From Streptomyces sp. (lineage in GTDB: Bacteria; Actinomycetota; Actinomycetes; Streptomycetales; Streptomycetaceae): a stretch of 64,000 bases of DNA. This document shows positions 1-7,603 of the stretch, piece after piece (the first letter of the stretch is position 1; every line of letters starts with the position of its first letter). The notes beneath the pieces were generated by a model. It did no database searches and was not told the origin of the DNA. It saw nothing but the letters and a program-made list of their open reading frames with translations. The stretch is taken from contig NZ_JAEKKT010000147.1 in the NCBI RefSeq assembly GCF_019510245.1, positions 124,001 through 188,000 on the forward strand. Direction: 5' to 3'. A program made the position numbers and the translations under genes.

Positions 1-225
1 GACGGGAAGCCGCTGCCGGGCCCGCGGCGAAGACGTGAAGGCCGTGGCGACCACATGAACCCCCGCAGAATCGAACATGTGACGGTGACCACGCGCCCCA
101 GTCGTATCAGGCATCTACCGGCGAGACAAGAATCGGTGATCTCTTTTAACGAGCACGGCAGCGGCCGGAGCCGCACCGCGTTGCACGAGGTCCCTCGGCC
201 CCTGTCCGGCGAGACCGGACGATCG

Positions 226-951
226 TCACCGAGGTGAGGTCGGTCGGCCGGGTCCCGTTGCCCGGCCGGTCTGTCCGCGCCGGTGCCCGACCGTCTCGAG
301 CCACGGCCTCAGGCTCCGTTGCGCGACCCGCAGCACTTCGTCCGAGGACAACTCGTCGGCTCGCTCGATCACGACGAGCCCCCAGTCCCTGCGGCGGACT
401 GCGCCGAGTGTCACTGCACGCTCACGCAGCAGGTACCGCACCGCCGAAGCCACGTCGGCCACCGGAGGACTCACCTGACAGTCGGCGAGTTTCCCGACGT
501 ACCGGTCCAGCCACTGCTCGCCTTCCCTCGTCGCGGCCCGGGACAGTGCGGTCTCGGCATTGCCGTCGAGGAAGACCATGACCGGCCGGACCCGCGCGAG
601 AACTGATGTGAGGTCGGCCATGAAGGCGTCGATGCTCTCTTCGCCGTGCCCCATGGCCAGCAACGTCGGCACGAACGGCATCAGCGCGTCCGCGATCACC
701 ACGTCATCGCCGCTCGCCACACCTGCGTCGACGAACTTCGAGGTCGCCGCGATCAGTGTCCCCGGCGCGACCGTGCCGGTTGCCCTGAACTCCTCGGCCA
801 CCGCCGCGAACTGGGGACGGACCAGGATCTCTTCTTCGCGGAAGTGGTCCACCCGCAGTCCCGTGCCGGCAAGCCATCGGGACAGACCGGTACACAGCGT
901 TGACTTGCCCACTCCGGGAGATGCTCCCCACACCGCGATCAGCAGGGTCAT
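226..951 (-). CDS. P-loop NTPase of unknown role
   Basis: A 241-residue soluble protein whose first residues form a beta-strand running into a Walker A motif, GASPGVGKS (residues 9-17), so it binds ATP or GTP. I chose the ATG at 951 because it puts the P-loop at the N-terminus and because this ATG overlaps the TGA of the upstream TetR gene (ATGA), which implies translational coupling. The longer in-frame extension is arginine/proline-rich antisense of the TetR gene. A kinase-like reading (nucleoside or small-molecule kinase, with DH and FREEE residues after the P-loop) is possible, but no substrate can be named. It is probably made together with the TetR regulator. Confidence 0.75.
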   Translation of the reverse strand: MTLLIAVWGASPGVGKSTLCTGLSRWLAGTGLRVDHFREEEILVRPQFAAVAEEFRATGTVAPGTLIAATSKFVDAGVASGDDVVIADALMPFVPTLLAMGHGEESIDAFMADLTSVLARVRPVMVFLDGNAETALSRAATREGEQWLDRYVGKLADCQVSPPVADVASAVRYLLRERAVTLGAVRRRDWGLVVIERADELSSDEVLRVAQRSLRPWLETVGHRRGQTGRATGPGRPTSPR

Positions 952-1613
952 GGCTGCGGAGCCCAGGATCGGCGGCCCTGCCGCCCGGCCAGGGCCGTGA
1001 GGTAGGCGCGCAGCATGACCTTCGCCTCGTCGAGGAGGGCGGTGTCGCCCTCGGCGTCGCGGCGGAAGGCCTCCTGGGCGAGCGCGTCGGCGGCGAGGAC
1101 GGCGGCGTGGCAGGCGTGGCCGAGCCCTTCCGTGTCGCCGGCGATGCCGAGCGCGAGCAGGACCCGGTGCACCCCGTCGGCCATCCGGCGTTTGTGCTCC
1201 CGGTCCGCCGCGCGGGTCCGGTCGGTCAGGCCGCTGCCGAACCACAGGGCCCTGAAGCCCTGTTCGGTGCGGTAGAGCGCGGCGTAGGTGTCGATCAGCA
1301 AGCCGACCGGGTCGGACCAGCGCTCGGTCGCCGCGCTGCGCACGAACTCCTCCATCACCGCCTCGAGCTGGGCGAAGTACGTCGCGGCCAGCGCGTCGAT
1401 GATCGCGTCCCGGTCGGGCAGGTACTGGTACAGCGAGCCGACCGAGACCCCGGCCTCCGCCGCGACCCGGGTGGTGGTCAGGGCCGGCACGCCCTCGGCG
1501 ATCAGAACGCGCTCAGCCGCCTTGAGTACACGCGCCAACCGGGCCTTGCTGCGGGCCTGTTGAGGAGTACGCCGCAGTACGGCCCCGGTCTTCCCGGCGG
1601 TCGGCCCGGTCAC
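948..1613 (-). CDS. TetR/AcrR family transcriptional regulator
   Basis: A 221-residue regulator. The N-terminal helix-turn-helix is clear at about residues 45-68 (TTRVAAEAGVSVGSLYQYL), followed by the hydrophobic, alanine-rich helical ligand-binding domain usual for TetR proteins. Length is normal for the family. It is divergent from the aldolase/PfkB pair, with its start 58 bases from the aldolase start, so that sugar operon is the most likely target; an imperfect inverted repeat lies between them. Its stop overlaps the start of the P-loop gene downstream. The ligand is unknown. Confidence 0.85.
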   Translation of the reverse strand: MTGPTAGKTGAVLRRTPQQARSKARLARVLKAAERVLIAEGVPALTTTRVAAEAGVSVGSLYQYLPDRDAIIDALAATYFAQLEAVMEEFVRSAATERWSDPVGLLIDTYAALYRTEQGFRALWFGSGLTDRTRAADREHKRRMADGVHRVLLALGIAGDTEGLGHACHAAVLAADALAQEAFRRDAEGDTALLDEAKVMLRAYLTALAGRQGRRSWAPQP

Positions 1614-1632
1614 GTGACCACCCCTGAATCTG

Positions 1633-1659
1633 AACGTGACTTTGTTTCAGGTTTACGTT
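1633..1659. promoter_or_regulatory. Candidate operator between TetR and aldolase genes
   Basis: AACGTGA (1633-1639) and TTACGTT (1653-1659) form an imperfect inverted repeat in the short divergent promoter region, in a locally AT-rich stretch. It is placed where a TetR dimer would block both genes. Assignment is by position and symmetry only. Confidence 0.35.
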
Positions 1660-1671
1660 ACCGTCGCGGCC

Positions 1672-2349
1672 ATGACGGACTCAAGCTCCGCGCTGGTGCA
1701 GGAGCGGGCCGCGGTGGCGGACGTCTGCCGCCGTCTGGGGGCGGCGGGCCTGCTGATCGGTACGGCGGGCAACGTCAGCGTGCGGGTGGGGGACCGGGTC
1801 GCGGTCACCGCGACCGGCGCGGTGCTCGCCCAACTCACCGCGGGTCAGGTGACGGTGGTCGACCTGGACGGGAAGGCCGTCGCCGGGACCCTGCAGCCGA
1901 CCTCCGAACTCGACCTGCACCTCGGGGTCTACCGGCGTTACGGCGCCGGCGCGGTCGTCCACACGCACGCCCCGATGGCCACCGCCCTCTCCTGTGTCCT
2001 CGACGAACTTCCCTGTATCCACTACCAGTTGCTGGCCCTCGGCGGCACCGTGCGGGTGGCGCCGTACGCCACCTTCGGCACCCCGGAACTCGCCGAGTCG
2101 GTCCTCACCGCCCTCGACGGCCGCAGTGCCGCGCTGATGGCCAACCACGGCTCGGTCACCGTCGGCCCGACCCTCGACAAGGCCGTCGAGAACGCCCTGC
2201 TGCTCGAATGGGCCTGCGGTGTCTACCAGCACGCGGCGGCCCTCGGACCGCCCCGCGTCCTGGACGAGCGGCAGCAACTCGCGGTCATCGAGGCCGCGAT
2301 CGCCCGGAACTACGGCACCACCCGATCCCTGCAGGAGGGCAAGCCATGA
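1672..2349 (+). CDS. Class II aldolase/adducin family protein
   Basis: A 225-residue cytosolic enzyme of the L-fuculose-phosphate aldolase/ribulose-5-phosphate 4-epimerase family. These zinc enzymes cleave or epimerise sugar phosphates through an enediolate. Family marks present: GTAGN near residue 30 (phosphate binding), TSELDLHLGVY with the catalytic acid near residue 75, the zinc ligands in HTH at residues 97-99, and NHG near residue 158 carrying another histidine. I used the ATG at 1672 rather than an upstream in-frame start because the latter lies in the divergent promoter. Its TGA overlaps the ATG of the PfkB kinase. The pair suggests sugar phosphorylation followed by aldol cleavage; the sugar cannot be read from sequence. 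Confidence 0.85.
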   Translation: MTDSSSALVQERAAVADVCRRLGAAGLLIGTAGNVSVRVGDRVAVTATGAVLAQLTAGQVTVVDLDGKAVAGTLQPTSELDLHLGVYRRYGAGAVVHTHAPMATALSCVLDELPCIHYQLLALGGTVRVAPYATFGTPELAESVLTALDGRSAALMANHGSVTVGPTLDKAVENALLLEWACGVYQHAAALGPPRVLDERQQLAVIEAAIARNYGTTRSLQEGKP

Positions 2350-3275
2350 GAGTCGTCACCATGGGCGTGCACGTGCTGGACGTGCTGGTCCGGCCGGTGG
2401 ACGCGATACCCGAGGGCCAGGGCGCCGCCCTGGTCGAGGACATCAGGATGACCGCGGCCGGGACCGCCGGCGGCACCGCACTGAGCCTCGCCAAGCTCGG
2501 TGCCATCGTGTGGAGCGCCGGGGCCGTCGGCGCCGACGCGACCGGCGACATGCTGGTCCAGCTGCTCGGCAGGGCCGGGATCGACACCGGCTTCCTCGTC
2601 CGCCGTACCGACACCGCCACCTCGGCGAGCGTGCTGCCCATCCGTCCCAACGGCGACCGGCCCTCCCTGCACCTGCTCGGCGCCAACATCACCTACGGCG
2701 TCGACGACGTGCCCTGGGACGCCCTCGCCGAAGCCGACCATCTTCACCTCGGCGGACCGGAGTTGATCGGCGTCGACGCCGCCGCGCGCATCCTGCACTT
2801 CGCCAAGGAACACGGCGTGACGACCTCCGTGGACCTGCTCGCCCCCGGCGCGCTCGGCGGCTTCGAGCAGCTCGCGGCCGCGCTGCCGTACGTCGACCAC
2901 CTCCTCCCCAACGACGACCAGGTCCTGGGCTTCTCCGGTGAGGACGACCTGCTGGCGGGCGCGAAGAAGCTGGTCGGTGCCGGCGCCGGGCTGGTCGCGG
3001 TCACCCGGGGCGGCGACGGCGCGCTGCTGGTCACCGCCGACGGCGCCGAGTCCGTGCCCGCCTTCGAGATCGACGTCGTGGACACCACCGGCTGCGGCGA
3101 CGCCTTCTCGGCCGGATTCGTCTACGGGATCGGCCTGGGCCGCACCCCGCACGACGCCGCCGTCCTCGGCAACGCCGTGGCGGCCCTGGTCGCCCAGGGT
3201 CTCGGCAGCGATCACGGGGACTTCGACCTCGCGGCCGCCGACGCGTTCGCGGCGACGGGCGTCAGGCGCGGGTGA
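2346..3275 (+). CDS. PfkB/ribokinase family sugar kinase
   Basis: A 309-residue PfkB-fold kinase. The glycine-rich first signature (AGTAGGTALSLAKLG) is at about residues 38-52. The second signature, DTTGCGDAF, starts at residue 246, with D252 as the expected catalytic base. The ATG at 2346 overlaps the aldolase stop (ATGA), so the two are translationally coupled. Together they would phosphorylate a sugar or sugar alcohol and cleave or isomerise the product. The divergent TetR is the likely regulator. The exact substrate (ribose-, fructose- or tagatose-like) is unknown. Confidence 0.85.
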   Translation: MRVVTMGVHVLDVLVRPVDAIPEGQGAALVEDIRMTAAGTAGGTALSLAKLGAIVWSAGAVGADATGDMLVQLLGRAGIDTGFLVRRTDTATSASVLPIRPNGDRPSLHLLGANITYGVDDVPWDALAEADHLHLGGPELIGVDAAARILHFAKEHGVTTSVDLLAPGALGGFEQLAAALPYVDHLLPNDDQVLGFSGEDDLLAGAKKLVGAGAGLVAVTRGGDGALLVTADGAESVPAFEIDVVDTTGCGDAFSAGFVYGIGLGRTPHDAAVLGNAVAALVAQGLGSDHGDFDLAAADAFAATGVRRG

Positions 3276-3478
3276 GGCAGGAGTCAGACCTGCACAGAAC
3301 GTGACGTCGGCCACGGCCGTCCCGGACGCCCGGGAGATACCTTCCGTCCCTCGAACCACTGAATTCCTGCGGATATTCACTCGTCCCGGGCGCCTGTGTT
3401 CGCACCGGCCCGGCAACAGCTCGGTTAATAACTGCTCGCTAGTTGGTTACCGGAGAGTGAGCGGGCCATGATGGCCCC

Positions 3479-3874
3479 ATGACGTTGGCCTCGCGCGCTC
3501 TGGCGCAACTGGCGACCTGGCCCGACCTGACCCAGGCCGTACCGAGCTGCGGTCTGGGCCAGGCCGTGAGTTCGGTGCAGGGCGAGATCGCGCACTTCCA
3601 CTCCGACCGCGATGTGGACCTGCGTCTCACCACCCACGCCATCCGGCACTTCGCCAAGGACCTCAAGAGCACGGGGGCGATCCGGATCGTCCCCGGCTCG
3701 CAGTGGGTGACCATACGACTGGACGCCGCGAGCGACGTCGACCTGCTGCTGACCCTGGTGAGCGTCGCCCTCCAGGCCCGGCAGAGCTGGCCCGACCCGG
3801 CCGACCGGCCGGTGTTCGGCTGCAACGACCAGCGGGGCGCGGGATTCGTCAGCGCCGACACCAGCGGAATGTGA
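3479..3874 (+). CDS. Luciferase-domain (DUF5519-like) small protein
   Basis: A 131-residue soluble protein resembling the actinobacterial family labelled luciferase family or DUF5519, as far as I recall it. It has the conserved pattern EIAHFHSDRDVDLRLT, then a helix, then a VPGSQWVTIRLD strand and a C-terminal helix rich in leucine. Biochemical activity is not established; the luciferase label is historical. It stands alone between the sugar kinase and the convergent DeoR gene. The upstream 200 bases (3276-3478) are AT-richer near 3421-3455 and probably hold its promoter. Confidence 0.6.
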   Translation: MTLASRALAQLATWPDLTQAVPSCGLGQAVSSVQGEIAHFHSDRDVDLRLTTHAIRHFAKDLKSTGAIRIVPGSQWVTIRLDAASDVDLLLTLVSVALQARQSWPDPADRPVFGCNDQRGAGFVSADTSGM

Positions 3875-3910
3875 CAGGGAGCCGAGTCCCAGGGCCGTAC
3901 CGCGCCGGAC

Positions 3911-4690
3911 TCACACGGCCAGGACCCGGATCCCCGCCTCCTCGAACCGGCGTACCGTCTCCGGCGTCGCCGCCGTGTCCGTCACCAGCGTGTCCACCAG
4001 TTCCGCCGCGCAGATCCGGGCGAACGCCCGCCCGCCCAGCTTGCTGGAGTCGGCGGCGACGACCACGCGGGCCGCACGCTCGCACAGCAGCCGGTTGACC
4101 GCGGCCTCCGCCTCGTCATGGGCCGCAGCTCCGTGGACGACGTCGAAGCCGACCACCCCGAGCACCGCCACATCGAGGGTGATCTGCCCCAGCACCCCGT
4201 CCGCGAGCGGCCCGATGAGCTCGTACGACTGCGGGCGTGCCACCCCGCCCGTCACCACGATCTTGAACTGGGGCCGCACCGCGAGCTCGTTCGCGATGTT
4301 GAGCGCGTTCGTGACGACCGTCAGTGCCGGCGTACCGGTGGTGAGGTCTCCGCGCACGGCCAGGGCGCGGGCCACCTCGGTGGTGGTCGTACCGCCCGTC
4401 AGCCCGACCGCCTCGCCCGGCACGACCAGGTCCGCCACCGCCTTGGCGATCCGCTGCTTCTCCGAGGCCTGCCGGGCCGTCTTGTAGCGCAACGGCAGCT
4501 CGTAGGACACCCCGTGGACCACCGCACCGCCCCGGGTGCGCACCAGCATCTGCTGCTCGGCGAGCTGGTCGAGGTCGCGGCGGATGGTGGCCGCCGAGAC
4601 CGCCAGCTCCGCGGCCGCCTCCTCGACCTCGAGGCGGCCGCGCTCGACCAGCAACTCGAGCAGCGCCTTCCAGCGGGCGTCGCGCGACAT
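3911..4690 (-). CDS. DeoR/GlpR family transcriptional repressor
   Basis: A 259-residue sugar-phosphate-responsive repressor. The N-terminal winged helix is at about residues 1-60, with recognition helix SAATIRRDLDQL. The C-terminal isomerase-like sensor has GGTTTTEVA near residue 98, the VLGVVGFD segment and the ADSSKLG stretch that contacts phosphate in the family. It is divergent from the chimeric SIS/aldolase gene across a 131-base region with repeated TGATTG units and an inverted repeat, so it probably controls that promoter. In related streptomycetes, as I recall, such a DeoR gene faces an intact SIS - PfkB kinase - class II aldolase operon. Confidence 0.85.
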   Translation of the reverse strand: MSRDARWKALLELLVERGRLEVEEAAAELAVSAATIRRDLDQLAEQQMLVRTRGGAVVHGVSYELPLRYKTARQASEKQRIAKAVADLVVPGEAVGLTGGTTTTEVARALAVRGDLTTGTPALTVVTNALNIANELAVRPQFKIVVTGGVARPQSYELIGPLADGVLGQITLDVAVLGVVGFDVVHGAAAHDEAEAAVNRLLCERAARVVVAADSSKLGGRAFARICAAELVDTLVTDTAATPETVRRFEEAGIRVLAV

Positions 4691-4757
4691 CCGCCGCCTC
4701 CGTTCCTCGATCTCCCGGTGACCTTAGCGCACCTGGTTTACGACGGGATGCTTGATT

Positions 4758-4795
4758 GTGATTGAAAGATGGCTGTATCACGCAGGAACAATCAC
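4758..4795. promoter_or_regulatory. Inverted repeat, candidate DeoR operator
   Basis: GTGATTG (4758-4764) and CAATCAC (4789-4795) are perfect 7-base arms 24 bases apart, in an AT-rich stretch just upstream of the SIS/aldolase chimera. TGATTG occurs twice in tandem at 4753-4764. DeoR/GlpR proteins typically bind such AT-rich repeated sites. Confidence 0.45.
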
Positions 4796-4821
4796 GATGC
4801 GCGTCCAGGGGGGACAGTGGT

Positions 4822-5631
4822 ATGTCACACATCACCGAGGAGCTGAACAGCCAGCCCGACTGCTGGACACGAGCCGCCGCCGAAGCCGCCCGCCAGGCCC
4901 ACGCCCTCCCGGCACCGGGCGAGCGGGTCGCGATCGTCGGCTGCGGCACCTCGTACTTCATGGCCCAGGCCGCAGCCGTCCTGCGGGAGTCCGCGGGGCA
5001 CGGCGAGACGGACGCCTTCGCCGCCTCGGAGTTCCCGCACGGCCGGTCGTACGACCGGGTACTGGCCCTCACCCGGTCCGGTACCACCACCGAAGTCCTG
5101 GACCTGCTCGGCGAGTTGACGGGGCGGATACGCACCGTCGCGATCACCGCGGACCCCGGGACCCCCGTGACGGGCGCCGCCGACGACCTCGTCGTCCTGG
5201 ACTTCGCCGACGAACGCTCCGTCGTCCAGACCCGGTTCGCCACCAGCGCGCTCACCCTGCTCCGCGCCCACCTCGGCCTGCACACCGACGCCGCGGCCGC
5301 CGACGCCCGCACCGCACTGTCGACCCCGCTGCCGCCGGGGCTGACCGAGTGCACCCAGTTCACCTTCCTGGGACGCGGCTGGACCGTCGTCCTGCACGGC
5401 TCCTCCGGCGTCCCGGACGAGGGACTGGTCGCCGCGGTCGGCGGCGGCATCGCCGAGGTCAACGTCGGCACGGCACTCACCATGGCGATGACCGCGTCCG
5501 TCCGCCGTTTCCTCGCGGACCACCCCGAGGCCGTCGACTCCCGCACCTACCTCGGTGCCGGACGTGCGGCGATGGCCCGGGAGGTGGCCAGGATCATCGG
5601 GGTGCTGGCCGGCGGCACTACCCGCGTCTGA
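4822..5631 (+). CDS. In-frame chimera: SIS N-half fused to class II FBP aldolase C-terminus
   Basis: A 269-residue open frame made of two unrelated halves. Residues 1-189 are the first two thirds of an SIS sugar-phosphate isomerase (VGCGTSYFMAQ, LTRSGTTTEVLDLL, ending at FTFLGRGWTV). From residue 190 it becomes the C-terminal part of a class II fructose-bisphosphate/ketose aldolase (LHGSSGVPDEG, EVNVGTALTMAM, DSRTYLGAGRAAMAREV). The end of the SIS fold and the aldolase zinc histidines and N-terminal barrel are absent, so neither activity is likely. The best explanation is an in-frame deletion that removed the 3' end of the SIS gene, probably a kinase, and the 5' end of the aldolase gene. The start at 4822 follows a G-rich ribosome site. 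The 3' end overlaps the convergent rlmG by 14 bases. Confidence 0.8.
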   Translation: MSHITEELNSQPDCWTRAAAEAARQAHALPAPGERVAIVGCGTSYFMAQAAAVLRESAGHGETDAFAASEFPHGRSYDRVLALTRSGTTTEVLDLLGELTGRIRTVAITADPGTPVTGAADDLVVLDFADERSVVQTRFATSALTLLRAHLGLHTDAAAADARTALSTPLPPGLTECTQFTFLGRGWTVVLHGSSGVPDEGLVAAVGGGIAEVNVGTALTMAMTASVRRFLADHPEAVDSRTYLGAGRAAMAREVARIIGVLAGGTTRV

Positions 5632-6760
5632 CCGCCTTCAGGACCACGAACTTCGGGTCGCTCGCGACCAGTTGGCTGTTGCCGAACAGGCGGCGCAGGG
5701 TCACGTGGTAGCCCAGGTGCCGGTTGCCGACCACCCACAGCTCGCCGCCCGGCCGCAGCGCCCGCTTCGCCCCGCTGAACATCCGCCACGCCGTCGCGTC
5801 GGTGGTCGCCTGGTGGGAGTGGAACGGCGGGTTGTTCAGCACCACGTCCACGCTGCCGGCCGCGACCCCGGCCAGCCCGTCCCCGACCCGGAACTCGGCG
5901 TGCCCCGGCACCCCGTTGGCCTTGTAGGTGGCCTCCGCCGAGGCGACCGCCTGGAACGACTCGTCCACGAACAGCACCTCGGCCGTGGGGTCGGCCAGCG
6001 CCATCGCCGTACCCACGACCCCGTTCCCGCAGCCCAGGTCCACGATCCGGCGGCCCCCCCGAGGCAGATGCCCGAGGAAGAACCGCGTACCGATGTCGAG
6101 CCGGTCGGCGCAGAAGACGCCCGCGTGGTTGACGACCGTACGCCCGGAGACCGCGCCGATGCCCGCGGGGAGCGCGTAGCTGTACGGCCACGGGTTCTGC
6201 GGGCGCTCCCGCGACGGATCCGGCGTGCAGTGGATCAGCCGGGCCTTCTGCTCGGCCAGCGAGGTGCGGGTCGGCCCGAGGATCCGCTCGAACAACCGCA
6301 GCGTCGACGTGTGGATCTCCTTGACCATGCCGGTGCCGATCACGACCGTCCCCGCGTGCACGGCGGGCGCCAGCCGCAGCAACTGGTCCTCGAGCAGCGC
6401 CAGGCTCTTCGGCACCCGCACCAGCAGCACGTCCACCCGCTCCGGCGGCGGATCCTGGGTGGTCAGCAACCGCACCGCGCCCGGCTCGACACCCGCGCGC
6501 GCCAGGTTCGCGCGGGTCGCCTCCTGACTCAGGTACGAGTCGGTGATCTGCACCGGCCGGTGCTCCGCCAGCGCGGTGACCAGCGCGCCCCAGCGGTCGC
6601 CGAGCACCACGACCGTGCCGGACAGCCCGGTCCGCTCCCGGTCGAGATACCGCAGCAGGTACGCGTCGGAGGCGTCCCAGGCACGCAGCCGGTCGCGCGG
6701 ATCCTCCGGGAAGCGGGACAGCTCGAACGCGCCCCACGCAGTCGTCATACGGTCGCTCAT
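5618..6760 (-). CDS. rlmG: RlmG/RsmC-like 23S rRNA (guanine-N2) methyltransferase
   Basis: A 380-residue, two-domain class I methyltransferase. The degenerate N-terminal half resembles an inactive methyltransferase fold, as in RsmC/RlmG. The C-terminal half has SAM motif I (DLGCGNGVVGTAMAL, about residue 243) and the amino-methylating motif NNPPFHS near residue 310. In RlmG these modify G1835 of 23S rRNA; in RsmC the target is G1207 of 16S rRNA, and sequence reading alone cannot fully separate them. An alternative start at 6745 (MTTAWG) is close to how relatives begin. It is divergent from alkB and convergent with the SIS/aldolase chimera. Confidence 0.8.
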   Translation of the reverse strand: MSDRMTTAWGAFELSRFPEDPRDRLRAWDASDAYLLRYLDRERTGLSGTVVVLGDRWGALVTALAEHRPVQITDSYLSQEATRANLARAGVEPGAVRLLTTQDPPPERVDVLLVRVPKSLALLEDQLLRLAPAVHAGTVVIGTGMVKEIHTSTLRLFERILGPTRTSLAEQKARLIHCTPDPSRERPQNPWPYSYALPAGIGAVSGRTVVNHAGVFCADRLDIGTRFFLGHLPRGGRRIVDLGCGNGVVGTAMALADPTAEVLFVDESFQAVASAEATYKANGVPGHAEFRVGDGLAGVAAGSVDVVLNNPPFHSHQATTDATAWRMFSGAKRALRPGGELWVVGNRHLGYHVTLRRLFGNSQLVASDPKFVVLKAVRRG

Positions 6761-6815
6761 CGTGCGTCCAGGCTAGCGGAACCGCAGCTCAGGCCCGGTC
6801 GGGCAGGATGGGGGC

Positions 6816-7466
6816 ATGGAGGATGAACTGTTCCCGAGGGCGCGCGCCCGCATCGCACCGGGCGCCGTGCACGTCCCCGACTGGCTGGACCCGGACCGGC
6901 AGCGCGCGCTGCTCGCCGCCTGCCGCGACTGGGCCCGGCCCCCGGCGGGCCTGCGTACGGTCCGCACGCCCGGCGGCGGCACGATGACCGCCCGCCAGGT
7001 CTGCCTGGGCTGGCACTGGCACCCGTACGCCTACGCCCGCACGGTCGTCGACGGTGACGGCAGCCCCGTGAAGCCGTTCCCCGCCTGGCTCGGCGAACTG
7101 GGCCGCCGCGCGGTGACCGACGCCCTGGGACCGGAGACGGTCGGCGGATTGTCGTACGACATCGCGCTGATCAACTTCTACGACGCCGACGCCCGCATGG
7201 GCATGCACCGCGACGCCGACGAGAAGTCGGACGCACCGGTGGTGTCGCTGAGCCTCGGGGACACGTGCGTGTTCCGCTTCGGCAACCCGGAGAGCAGGGG
7301 CAGGCCGTACACGGACGTGGAACTGCGGTCGGGCGACCTCTTCGTGTTCGGGGGAGAGTCGCGGCTCGCCCACCACGGGGTGCCGCGGGTGCACCCGGGC
7401 ACGGGACCGGCGGAGCTGGGCCTGACCGGCCGGCTCAACGTCACGTTGAGAGTGAGCGGCTTGTGA
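6816..7466 (+). CDS. alkB: AlkB-like Fe(II)/2-oxoglutarate dioxygenase
   Basis: A 216-residue protein of the AlkB family, which removes methyl lesions (1-methyladenine, 3-methylcytosine) from nucleic acids by oxidative demethylation. Iron ligands are H131 and D133 in MHRDADE, with the distal histidine in RLAHHGV. The 2-oxoglutarate arginines are in RLNVTLR near the C-terminus. The NFYDADARMGMHRD stretch is the family core. Length is typical. It stands alone, divergent from rlmG, and is followed by a strong hairpin. No SOS- or Ada-like operator was recognised upstream. Confidence 0.85.
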   Translation: MEDELFPRARARIAPGAVHVPDWLDPDRQRALLAACRDWARPPAGLRTVRTPGGGTMTARQVCLGWHWHPYAYARTVVDGDGSPVKPFPAWLGELGRRAVTDALGPETVGGLSYDIALINFYDADARMGMHRDADEKSDAPVVSLSLGDTCVFRFGNPESRGRPYTDVELRSGDLFVFGGESRLAHHGVPRVHPGTGPAELGLTGRLNVTLRVSGL

Positions 7467-7482
7467 CAAGCCCCTGCTGAAG

Positions 7483-7501
7483 CGCGCCCCGAAGGGGCGC
7501 G
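7483..7501 (+). terminator. GC hairpin after alkB within a Streptomyces-type intergenic repeat
   Basis: CGCGCCCC (7483-7490), loop GAA, GGGGCGCG (7494-7501): a perfect 8-base stem 17 bases after the alkB stop. The sequence continues as GCGCGACCAGCCCC-like text to about 7560, similar to an intergenic element I recall from many streptomycete genomes. It lacks a T-run, so strict rho-independent termination is uncertain. Confidence 0.6.
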
Positions 7502-7603
7502 GGGCGGTATGGACATGCGGCTCCGCCACGTGGGCGCGACCAGCCCCAACGGCGCCGCACCTTCGCTGCGGCCGTTTCTGCGGATCATGGCAGACTCCCT
7601 CCC

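Noticed and set aside
900..2345. Plus-strand frame upstream of the PfkB kinase
   Set aside because: It overlaps TetR and aldolase genes in other frames. The kinase start at 2346 overlaps the aldolase stop and gives a complete PfkB protein.
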